From assembly GCF_963678635.1 (NCBI RefSeq), contig NC_087064.1, positions 55,624,338 to 55,688,337 on the forward strand: a stretch of DNA of 64,000 nucleotides, written 5' to 3'. A program made the position numbers and the translations under genes. The DNA is from Symsagittifera roscoffensis (lineage: Eukaryota; Xenacoelomorpha; Acoela; Convolutidae). Shown here piece after piece: positions 21,950-33,239 of this stretch. The notes below the pieces were generated by a model. It had not been told where the DNA came from. It ran no database searches and saw only the letters and a program-made list of their open reading frames with translations. Each line of letters starts with the position of its first letter. Positions within the stretch are counted from its first letter, which is position 1.

Positions 21950-24871
21950 GCTTGAACATGATTCCTCAATTTGAGCGACCTAATAGCGTTCAAAAAAACG
22001 TGTTTCAATATCAAAAAGGAGATCCCATTCCAATGATTGTTTCAAAGTTTGAAAGTTCAGATAGTTTTATCATGGATCTGCTGCTGCATATGAAAATAGA
22101 TTGCACAACTTTGTTTTGATAAAAAACCTGCTCCGATTTGTTTGTCAAGTTCAAAGCAAAACTCCGAAGCTTCCTGCGGTTGTACTGTAACTGTTTTCAA
22201 ATTCAATAAAACGAAATTGATCATAAAACGCACGAGCGATTATGTAAAGATCATGAAACATGTGTAGTGATAATGCCAAAAGCCGAAAATGGTTGCCAGA
22301 AATTTAAACTTAAAATTTTCACGCTCTCTGGTATACACCTATTATAACTTATATTGACGTCGAATGGTTTCTGAATCCCGTTACAGCATGTATGAACAAC
22401 CCACAATTTTCCTCATCTTGCGTTCTTGAAAAACAAGAACCCTCCGGGTATTCAATGGTTGATATTAATCATGAGTCCTCAGAACCATTTTTGTTTAGTC
22501 TTGATAGCTCTGAAAATTGTTTAGAAAATCTTATAGAAGAGTTACATCTGTTAGCTCGAGATCTTCAGTTCTATAAAAGAAAATTGCCACAATACTTTGG
22601 AGACGATAGCCATTTGTGTGAAGAAGAAATTTTTTCCTGTTGGATCTGTCAAGAAAATTTTGGTGAAAGCAAAGAAAAAAGCCTGGATTACTGTCACTCT
22701 TCCGGAAAGTTTCAAGGATGGATCCACGACAAACGTATTTTAGCGCGAAGAAACATAAATTGCATTCCAGTCATAAGATTTAATTTGCGGAATTATGACA
22801 TGCATCATATATGTCTAGCTCTCAACGAGTGTGACTCACGTAGTACAATTCAAATCAATCCATCCACCGACCAGAAACAAGTTCCACTAATAATCGGAGT
22901 AGTTGTTAAATTCATTACACGAAAAAGTCAAAACATGCAAAACATTTATGAGTATCTTCGTTTTATGGATTCTTTCAAGTTTCTAAACTCATCACTACAA
23001 AATAAGTTGACAACTTGCCTGAAAACAAATTTACAATTCTGGAAAACAATTTCCAAAACACAAACCAAAAACAAACTTGTAGGACTCTCATACGCAGAAA
23101 AGGATTCTATAATATAATTACATGACGGACCGTAAAAAATTTGACAAAAAAAGTTATCGTTTCTCGAAAAGTGGGTGAATAGTTTAGACGATGAAATTGC
23201 TAATAAGGCTGATAACTTAATTGCAACAAAATAAGTTTTCAGTCAATTTAATTGTCAGAGCTTGCGCGACTATTATGACTTATATTTGTCTTGTGAAACA
23301 TTGCTCCTAGCCTGTGTCTTTGAAGAATGTACGGCAAAAATTGCGCTCATCACTTCACCGGTTCTAATTTGGCTGGTGACGCTTTCAAGCGCGTATAAAA
23401 AGCTGCTGTTGAATTGCTAATGGATGGAGATCGCTTAGACATGGTTGAAAAATGATGCGAGGAGGAACTGCATCAATCGTTGAAAAACGACAGTTCACTG
23501 CAAACAACAGGCAATTGAACAAAACCTTTAATACGAGTGAAGATACTACATATGGCTTCATGGTTGATGCCAATAACTTATACGGTGGAGTAATGCAAAC
23601 TCACAAACTACCTGCACGCCATTTCAAGACAATTGGAGTTAGAAATGAAAAAAAAAATCATGAAAACGAAGATGAGAATTCCATGTCAATAGAAGAAATG
23701 TTAGCATCCCCTGTTGACTCAGACTAGGTTTATATTGTTGAATTTGATTTAAAATACCCTCAATTGTTGCATGAAAGACAGCTTCACTATCTACTGGCAG
23801 CCACTAACGAAGTGGCTTCCAAAATTGATTGGTTCAGCAGATACCAAATAAACCTCTCAGAACAAATGAAAAACAAGTAAAACTGTGGACCCGCGAAAGG
23901 AAAACTTAAAAAACTGTTACAAACTTCACTTGATAAGATTCATTTTAAAGTTCATTATAAACTCCAGAAATTCTACGTGAAGTTTGGCGTTATTGTTACA
24001 AAACTGTATCGCATCATAAATTTAAACAAGAATTGCGGCTCGAACCGTACATAACTCCAAATACAAACAAACGGAAAGCGGTAAAAGACAAGTTTGAAGA
24101 AAACCTGTACCAACTATTGATCAATTCAATTTATGGGAAAATAGGTGAGTCAAGAAGAAAAAGAATGATTATCAAGATTTTAAGAGATGCTGAAGAGACA
24201 ATGAGAAATATAAGAAACTTTGAATTTGAAACCTACAAAATTTTTGGTGAAGACATGGCTGCATTGACAATAGGGCCGACGAGAATCAGATGAGATGTAC
24301 CCAGAATTGTAGGAGCGTGTATTCTAGAGCTACCAAATTTGAGATGTACGAAGTTCGCTACGAGGTTATGAAGCTCAACTTCATCTCACCTCTTAAACTC
24401 ACACACATGTATACAGCCTTGTATACGAAATAAAAACAGTAAAAAACTCGAAGTTTTATGACTAACTGTACGCGAAACGAAACATTTTGGACAGCTTCGA
24501 CTCCTCCAATTATCCATCGGACCACTTCCTCCACAATGCAATATATAAACTCAGAGTTTCAAAGTTTAAAGACGATTTCAAATGTAAATTTAAAGAGGAA
24601 GGGATATATTACTACAAAATTTGTTGCATTGAAGCCAAAGATTTATCCAATATTATCATCGCAAAATAAGTACAATTCCCTCAAAATTACCGACTCAAAG
24701 TTGTTCAAAGAGAGCTTTTTATTTTCGAAAATTAAAAATTTCAAAATCAGAAAAATAAAAAAAATTTTGGAAAAAAAATTTTTTGAAAAAATTGACAGAA
24801 AAAAATTGAAAAAATCATTTGTTAAATCAATTATCAAAAAAATATTTTGAAAAAAAATGTCGAAAAAATTT
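21937..24871 (+). pseudogene. Polinton protein-primed DNA polymerase B, copy A (tandemly duplicated unit)
   Basis: The best frame, 22392-23117 (241 codons), has a CWIC ... DYCHSSGKFQGW Cys/His block, then VIRFNLRNYDMHH and YEYLRFMDSFKFLNSSL, all typical of the exonuclease-side region of Polinton family-B polymerases. Later frames hold the DANNLYGG block (23573-23590 region), then ITPNTNKRKAVKDKFEENLY with LLINSIYGKIGESRRKR (24033-24293), and a C-terminal SSNYPSDHFLHNA block (24487-24669). Where the family's catalytic YxDTDS motif belongs (about 24400-24430) the frame reads HMYTALYTK and then a stop, so the metal-binding acidic pair is not seen. At least five breaks interrupt the gene. Confidence 0.85.
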
Positions 24872-24914
24872 ATTATAAGATTTATAAGATGAAGGGTTAT
24901 ATGACTACAAAATT

Positions 24915-27835
24915 ATTATGCGTATGAGCTTGAACATGATTCCACATTTTGAGCGACCTAATAGCGTTCAAGTAAACGTGCTTTTTTTATCAAAAAAGAG
25001 ATCCCATTCTAATGATTGTCTCAAAGTTTGAAAGTTCAGATAGTTTTATCATGGATCTGCTTCTGCATATGAAAATGGATTGCACCACTATGTTTTGATA
25101 AAGGACCAGCTCCGATTTGTTTGTGAAGTTCAAAGCAAAACTCCGAAGCTTCCTGCGGTTGTACTGTAGCTGTTTTCAAATTCAATAAAACGAAATTGAT
25201 CATAAAACGCACGAACGATTTTGTAAAGATCATGAAACATGTGTAGTGATAATGCCAAAAGCCGAAAATGGTTGCCAGAAATTTAAACTTAAAATTTTCA
25301 CGCTCTCTGGTATACACCTATTATAACTTATATTGACGTCGAATTGTTTCTGAATCCCGTTACAGCATGTATGAACAACCCACATTTTTCCTCATCTTGC
25401 GTTCTAGAAAAACAAGAACCCTCCGGGTATTCAATGGTTGATATTGATCATGAGTCCTCAGAACCATTTTTCTTTAGTCTTAATAGCTCTGAAAGTTGTT
25501 TAGAAAACCTTATAGAAGAGTTACATCTGTTAGCTCGAGATCTTCAATTCTATAAAAGGAAATTGCCACATTACTTTGGAGACGATAGCCATTTGTGCAA
25601 AAAAGACATTTTATCCTGTTGGATCTGTCAAGAAAATTACAGTGAAAGCAAAGAAGAGTGCCTGGATCACTGTCATTCTTCCGGAAAATTTCAAGGATGG
25701 ACCTACGACAAACGTAATTTAGCGCGAAGAAACATAAATTACATTCCAGTCATTGGATTTAATTTGCGGAATTATGACATGCATCATATCTCTGACATGC
25801 AACGAGTGTGACTCACGTATTACAATTCAAATCATTCCATCCACCGACGAGAAATATGTTCCACTAATTATCGGAGTAGTTGTCAAAACCATTACACGAA
25901 AAAGTCAAACCATGCAAAACTTTTATGAGTGTCTTCGTTTTATAGATTTTTTCAAGTTTCTAAACTCATCACTACAAAATTAGGTTGACAACTTGCCTGA
26001 AAACAAGTGTACAATTCTGGAGACAACTTCCAAAACGCAAACCAAACTTGTAGGACTCTCATACGCAGTAAAGGATTCTATAATATAATTAAATGACCGA
26101 CTGTAAGAAAAATTTGCCGAAAAAAATTTACCGCCTCTCGAAAAGCGGCTGCAAAGTTTACACGGAAATAAAATTGCTATTAATGCTGATAATTTGGTTG
26201 CAACAAAAAAAGTTTTCAACCAATTTAATTGTCAGAGCATGCGCGACTATTATGACATATATTTGTCTTGTGAAACATTGCTCCTAGCATGTGTCTTTGA
26301 AGAATGTTTGGCCTTAATTGCGCTCATCATTTCACCGGTTCTTAGTTGGCTGGTGACGCTTTCAATGGGTATAAAAAGCTGATGTTGAATTACTAACGGA
26401 TGGAGATCAGTTAGACATGATTGAAAAAATGATGCGAGGAGGAACTGCATCATTCGTTGAAAAACGACAGTTCACTGCAAACAACAGACAACTGAACGAA
26501 ACCTTTAATGCGAAAGGAGATACTACATTTGGCTTCATGGTTGATGCCAATGACTTATACGGTGGATTAATGCAAACTCACAAACTGCCTGCACGCCATT
26601 TCAAGACAATCGGAGTTAGAAATGAAAAAAAAATAATCATGAAAACGAAGATGAGCATTCCCTGTTGACTCAGACTACGCTTATTTTATTGAATTTGATT
26701 TAAAATACCCTCAATTGTTGCATGAAAGACAGCTTCACTATCTACTGGCACCCACTAAGGAAAAGGCTTTCAAAAAGATTGGTTACGCAGATACCAAATA
26801 AATCTCTCAGAACAAATGAAAAACAAGGAAAACTGTGGACCCGCGAAAGGTAAACTCAAAAAACTGTTCCAAACTTTACTCGATAAGATTCATTTTATAG
26901 TCCATAATAAACTCCGGAAATTCTACGTGAAGTTTGGCTTTATCGTTACAAAACTGTATCGCATCATAAACTCAAACTAAAATTGTGGCTCGAACCGTAC
27001 ATGACTCCAAATACAAACAAACGGAAAGCGGTAAAAGACAAGTTTGAAGAAAACCTGTACCAACTATTGATCAATTCAATTTATGGGAAAATAGGTGTGT
27101 CAAAAAGAAAAAGAATGATTATCAAGATTTTAAGAGATGCTGAAGAGACAATGCGAAATATAAGAAAGTTTGAATTTGAAATCTACAAAATTTTTGGTGA
27201 AGACATGGCTGCATTGACATTAGGGCCGACGAGAATCAGATGAGATGTACCCACAATTGTAGGAGTGTGTATTCTAGAGCTAGCAAGTTTGAGATGTACC
27301 AGTTTCATTACGAGGTTATGAAGCTCAATTTCATCTCACCTCTTAATCTCACACACATGTATAAACTCAAACACATGTATACAGCCTAGTATACGAAACA
27401 AAAACAGTAAAAAACTCAAAATTTTTTGATTTACTGTACGCGAAACGAATCATTTTGGACAGCTTCGACTTCTCCAAATATCCATCGGACCACTTCCTCT
27501 ACAATGCAGATAATAAACTCAGAGTTTCGAAGTTTAAAGACGAATTCAAGTGTAAATTTAAAGAGGAAGGGATATATTACTAAAAAATTTGTTGCATTGA
27601 AGCCAAAGATTTATCCAATATTATCATCGCAAAATAAGTACAATTCCTTCAAAATTACCGACTCAAAGTTGTTCAAAGAGAGCTTTTTATTTTCGAAAAT
27701 TAAAAATTTCAAAATTAGAAAAAAAAATTTTTTTGGAAAAAACTTTTTGAAAAAATTGACAGAAAAAAATTGAAAAAATCATTTGTTAAATCAATTATCA
27801 AAAAAATATTTTGAAAAAAAATGTCGAAAAAATTT
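24915..27835 (+). pseudogene. Polinton protein-primed DNA polymerase B, copy B (tandemly duplicated unit)
   Basis: Second copy of the 21937-24871 unit, offset 2978 bp at the start and 2964 bp at the end, separated from copy A by 43 bp. It retains 25344-25811 (Cys/His block), 26417-26668 (DANDLYGG), 26983-27243 (NTNKRKAVKDKFEENLY) and the C-terminal region (27426-27773). Some stops differ from copy A: the first frame is interrupted near 25811 where copy A reads on. A few insertions also differ, for example an extra ACTCAAACACATGTATA near 27363. The stop after the missing catalytic motif is not conserved exactly, but the motif is missing in both. The N-terminal segment (21036-21936) is absent here. 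Confidence 0.83.
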
Positions 27836-28087
27836 GAAAGAAAAATTTTCACCAGGAAGATGAAGATTTAGAAGATAGATTTCTGGTCAAGAATACTCAA
27901 CCGAGCCGATCGTTGAGAGACCTGTTAAATAGTGTCACTATATAGCTCCAGGTCCAGGTAGAATTCGTGTCCCGGAAATTGCTTAGAGCAAAATCGAAAG
28001 CGATGATTTGGTTAATACAAATGCAGTCACTTCTTCTTCGTTTTCAGATGATGAATGATACCTCGACCGCGAAGCAGTTGAAGATTC
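27836..28087 (+). pseudogene. Acidic plus-strand coding remnant up to the assembly gap
   Basis: Short plus-strand frames include an acidic EDEDLEDRFLVK stretch (about 27857-27895) and a SSSFSDDE stretch near 28040-28062. They may be the tail of the polymerase protein or the next gene. The N-gap cuts them off. Confidence 0.3.
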
Positions 28088-28287
28088 NNNNNNNNNNNNN
28101 NNNNNNNNNNNNNNNNNNNNNNNNNNNNNNNNNNNNNNNNNNNNNNNNNNNNNNNNNNNNNNNNNNNNNNNNNNNNNNNNNNNNNNNNNNNNNNNNNNNN
28201 NNNNNNNNNNNNNNNNNNNNNNNNNNNNNNNNNNNNNNNNNNNNNNNNNNNNNNNNNNNNNNNNNNNNNNNNNNNNNNNNNNNNNNN
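28088..28287. other. Assembly gap, 200 N
   Basis: Exactly 200 N, the pattern of a scaffold gap of unknown or nominal size. Order and orientation of the two sides rest on scaffolding only. Frames translated across it are meaningless. Confidence 0.98.
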
Positions 28288-28622
28288 AATGTGGATCAAC
28301 TAAACCGCACTGAACACAACAAAAAAGAGATCCCATTTTTTTATTTTTGCTAAATGGGAGTCTGATATAAAGAGGGTCTTTTATAGGGAAAGTAGGTTCT
28401 GACGTGATTTTTGATTTTGTCATTGGTTTCGAACTTTCCCACCTGTCACACTCCCACACTTCTTGAACTTTGTATCCTTTCTCTTTTATGTATTCCCGTC
28501 TCATATCATCCATATCTCTCCTCTTGTTTCTTCGCTCAATATCCTGATCTGTTGAGGGACGAGCTTTTTTAGCACTCTTAACATCGTACTTTTTTCTTTT
28601 TGTTGTTTGGAACCTGAAATAA
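28288..28622 (-). pseudogene. Polinton polymerase-related fragment on the minus strand, with a splice-acceptor-like start
   Basis: An open minus-strand frame of about 110 codons runs from 28622 into the gap. It begins with a Lys/Arg-rich stretch, then RREYIKEKGYKVQEVWECDRW, the REYxxxxGY...WEC signature of the small nuclease-like domain found in many Maverick polymerase proteins. Then comes GSLFCCVQCGLVDPH, like the block that follows it. Immediately upstream on this strand is TTATTTCAG (28613-28630 region), a good 3' splice site, and no start codon precedes it. It is a third polymerase-type fragment, opposite in direction to copies A and B. It is cut by the gap on one side and directly joined to satellite on the other. 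Confidence 0.6.
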
Positions 28623-28639
28623 AATGTTGAACTTCAACT

Positions 28640-30200
28640 ATTTTAGATTGGTAAATGATTGAACATGAACTAAAGTGTCACGGATATAGTCTTGCAAAAA
28701 TTAAAATAGATGGAAACAGGTATATAAAAATCAGTTTGGTTTTTGAGTTTTGCCGAAAGAGCTGCAAATGTTGCAAATAACCTAGAGGAGAATCATAGAG
28801 ACTAAAATCCATAATAAACCTTTTGAATGAATTTGGAATGCTTTTATAATTGATATATTTTTTTCGTTTCCGGCAGTGATGGATTAAAATGGCTCACAAC
28901 AGATTTTCGTGGTCGCATAGTTTAATTGTAATCAAACAAATTGGATAATTTTTTGACCTTTAAAAACTGCTTATAATTTTTTATTATACATGGAACCTCA
29001 CTGCGAGCTCACTGTATACATCGTAAAGCTTTTGAGTTTTATAAATGAAATTTCAAATTTGATTTTGAATCGAATAGTGAGGGATAAGATTTTGCAAAAC
29101 TTGATTGAAAGCAAATAGGCTTAGAAATCAGTTTTGGTCTGGGTAATGCAGAAAAAGCTGCAAAAAATCGGATTTACAATGGATACGAAATCAATTGTAT
29201 TCGATTGTCTTTATGTACTCGTAAAGGATTTTCAATGGGTTATAATCGACTTTGTGGTTACAATTTTGTGATTTTTAATCAATTAATATGGCAACGCTTT
29301 TGTCCAAAAGAAATGCTTGTAAAGGCTTATTATCCATGGAAACTCATGCGGGCAGCATTGCATACATCGTAATTTTTTAAATTTCATTATTTGAAACTTG
29401 AAATGAAATGATGAACTTCAATTATTTTACAACTGAAATGTTGAACATGAACTAAAGTGTCACGGATATAGTCTTTCAAAAATTAAAATAATTGGTAACA
29501 GGTATAAAAATCAGTTTGGTTTTGAGTTTTGCCGAAAGAGCTGCAAATGTTGCAAATAACCTAGAGGAGAATCATAGAGACTAGAATCCATAATAAACCT
29601 TTTGAATGAATTTGGAATGCTTTATAATTGATATATTTTTTCGTTTCCGGCAGTGATGGATTAAAATGGCTCACAACAGATTTTGTGGTCGCATAGTTTA
29701 ATTGTAATCAAACAAAATGGATAATTTTTTGACCACAAAAACTGCTTATAACTTTTTATTATACATGGAACCTCACTGCGAGCTCACTGTATACATCGTA
29801 AAGCTTTTGAGTTTTATAATTGAAATTTCAAATTTGATTTTGAATCGAATAGTGAGGGATAAGATTTTTTCAAAACTTGATTGAAAGCGAATAGGTTTAG
29901 AAATCAGTTTTGGTCTGGGTAATGCAGAAAAAGCTGCAAAAATCGGATTTAGAATGGATACAAAATCAATTGTATTTGATTGTCTTTATGTACCCGTAAA
30001 GGATCTCAATGGTTTATAATCGACTTTGTGGTTACAGTTTGTGATTGTAATCAGTTAATATGGCAACGCTTTTGACCAAAAGAAATGCTTGTAAAGGCTT
30101 ATTATCCATGGAAACTCATGGCGGGCAGCATTGCATACATCGTAATTTTTAAATTTCATTATTTTAAACTTGAAATGAAATGATGAACTTCAATTATTTT
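28640..30200. repeat. Recently duplicated satellite dimer (~780 bp, two copies)
   Basis: The dimer at about 28640-29415 is repeated at about 29420-30200 (offset 782 bp near CACGGATATAGTC, 773 bp near GCGGGCAGCATTGCATAC). The copies differ mainly by single-base indels and look much more alike than neighbouring monomers elsewhere, so this end of the array was amplified most recently. Confidence 0.85.
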
Positions 30201-33200
30201 AGAACTGAAATGTTGAACTTGAACTAAAGTGTGAGTAAGGCAGAAAAGAATGGAAATTTTTTCAGAAAATTGAAAGCTAATTTTAAAGATTGAAATCCAT
30301 AATAATTCTGAAATCTGAAAAAAATTTCAAAAATTTCAAAAAACTGAAATCCATAAAAATAATATATATTGGATTTTAATAGGAATATAACCGATTTTTT
30401 CTCTCTAAAATTATTGCAATATCATAATTTTATTCGGTTTTGAGTTCGCAAACTTTCAACATAATCAATAAAATGGCAACCATTTTTACAACGAAAATTG
30501 TTTATTATCGATTATCAACCATAGAAGTCCACAGTAAAAAAAAATCAAAAACAACTGCAAATATCGCAAAATCTTGGATAAAGTTCATAGAGATAAAAAT
30601 CCTTAAAAGGGGTTTATAGTGAATTTGAAATGAATTGTTATCTATTCATTTTCTGTAACATTTAGAGTGATTGAGAGCCATAATAACTTTCCGATGGCTT
30701 TTAAAAGGACCATAATCGATTAAGTTTCTCTAAAATTTATGGAACATTTTTGTTTGATTTTGTGTTCGGAAAGTGTAATCGTATTTGAATAATATGGTAA
30801 CATTTTGACCAGAAAAAAAGCTTATAATCTATTATTATCTATGAAATCTCTCTGCGGTAGCAGTGTATACATCGTAAACTTTATTTTTCCGTGTTTGAAA
30901 AATGAAAGGGAATGTTGAACTTGAATTGTTCTAAAACTTGAATGCTGAACTTGCATTGAAAAGTGAGAGATTTGGTTTTGCAAAATTTGAGTAGAAGTGA
31001 GTAGGTGTTAAAACCGGTTTGGCTCTGGGTGACGTAGAAAAAGCTGCAAAAATTGCAAAAATTTGGATGAACTTCATAGAGATTAAAATTCATAATAACC
31101 CTTTTTAATGGATTTGAAATGAATTGTAATCGATTTTCTTTCTCTACTAGTAATGGATTTCAACGGTTTATAATCGACTTTGTGGTTAAAATTTGTAATT
31201 GTAATAAATTAATATGGCAACGCTTTTGATCATAAGAAATGCTTGTAATGTATTATTATCTATGGAAACTCACTGCGGGCAGCACTGTCTACATCATAGA
31301 TTTTATTCCTTTATTTGAAACTTGAAACAAAATCTTGAACTTGAATTTTTTCAGAACTGAATCTTGAACTTGAGTTAAAGTGTTAGTGATTTGTTTTTGT
31401 AAAAATTAATTGAAAGCCAAAAGGTTAAGATATCAGTTTGGTTTTGAGTGATACAAAAAAGCTGCAACTATTGCAAGTGTTTTCGAAGAAAATCATAGAG
31501 AATAAACCACAAAAACCCTCTATGATGAATTTTAAAAATTATATAGTAGATTCCTTTTCTCTATCAAAAATGGATTATAATGGTTTTTAATCCATTCTGT
31601 GGTCGTAAAGTGTGATTGTATTCACAAAAAAGGCTCCATTTTCGACAATAATCAAAAATTATCGCTTATTATTGATTATTATCTATGAAAGCTCGCTGCC
31701 GGCTGCACTGTATAAAGTATTCTGTATTTTAATTTTGAAATTTAAATATTGAACTTGAATTGAGATGAAAGAGATATGGTTTTGCAAAATTGATTAACTG
31801 AATAGGTTTAGAAAACAAAATGGCTGTGAGTAGGGTAGAAAAAACTGGAACTTTTTAAGGAAACTTGAAAGAAGTTTGTAGATATTGAAATCTATAAAAA
31901 ATCTTTATATTGGATTTTAATAGGACTAAAATTGATTCATCTTCTCTAAAAATATTGCAAAATTTTGATATTTATATGAAATTAGTTGTTTTTGCAAAGT
32001 TTGATTGTAATCGACTGTTATAGCAACTTTTTTGACCACGAAAACTGCCTAAAATTGATTTTCAACCATGGAAGCTTACTGCTGGCAGCAATGGATACTT
32101 GGTAAGTTTTGGTTTTCCTTCTTTGAAAAATGAATTATCGTTCAACTTAAATGTTGAACTTGCATTGAAATGTGAGGGATATGGTTTCGCAAAGTTTTAA
32201 AGAAATCGAGTAGGTTTAGAAACCAGTTTGGCTGTCAGTAATGCAGAAAAAGCAGCAAAAATTGCAAAAAGTAGGGCGAAACTCAAAGAGATTAAAATCC
32301 ATTATAACCCTTTATAATAAACTTGCAATGAATTGTAATCGATTCATTTTCTATAGCAGTAAGGGATTATGATGGTTCATGATGGACTTTGTTGTCATAA
32401 AAAGTAATTGTAATTGATCAATATGGCAACGCTTTGAACCTGCAAAAATTGCTTAAAACCGATTTTTTTCTTTCAAAAACTCACTGTGGGCAGCACTGTA
32501 TTCAACGTTAAGTTTGTTTTCTTCATTCGTACCTCGAAATGAAATAATGAATTTCAAATAATTTGGAACAAAATGATGAACTTGCAATAAAATGTGATAG
32601 ATATGGCTTTGCAAATTAATTGCGAGCAGGTTTGGAAGTCAGTTCGGCTATGAGTCATTTAGAAAAATCTGCAAGATTCCAAACAAATGAAGCAATTGAT
32701 AGAGGTTGAAATTCATAATTACCGTTTATAAAAGATTTAAAATGGAAGAAAAATCAATTTACTTTCTCTATCAAAAATAGAGTAAAATGGTTTATGAAAT
32801 TTTGCAATTTTGAAATCGCGAAGTGTAGGTAATCAATTAATATGACAACAAATTGGACCGCAAAAACTGCTTACAATTGATAATTCCCCATAGAAGCTCA
32901 CTAAGGGCAGTATTGTTTACAGGGTAACTTTTAATTTCTCTTTTTAAGGTTGAAATGAAATACTGAATTTGAATTATTCTATAACTTAACTGTTGAACTT
33001 GAATTAAATTGTGAGAGATATGGTTTTGAAAAGTTTCGTTAAATGCAAGTAGGTTTAAAAATCAGTTTGGCTTAAAGTAATGCAGAAACAGCTGCAATTA
33101 CCTTAAAAATTTGGAAGGGATATGGTTTCCTCAATTACCTTAAAAAAGATTAAGTTCCATAGTTACCATTTATAATGATGTGAAATGCATTATATCTGAT

Positions 33201-33239
33201 TTTTTGTCTCCATAACTAATGGATTGTAATGGTTTAGAA

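Noticed and set aside
24458-24850. 130-codon Lys-rich frame at the end of polymerase copy A
   Set aside because: An alternative frame over the true C-terminal region and an A-rich tail; the polymerase motif is in the other phase.
27967-28513. Long frames on both strands across the N run
   Set aside because: Their length comes from unknown bases; only the parts outside the gap can be interpreted.
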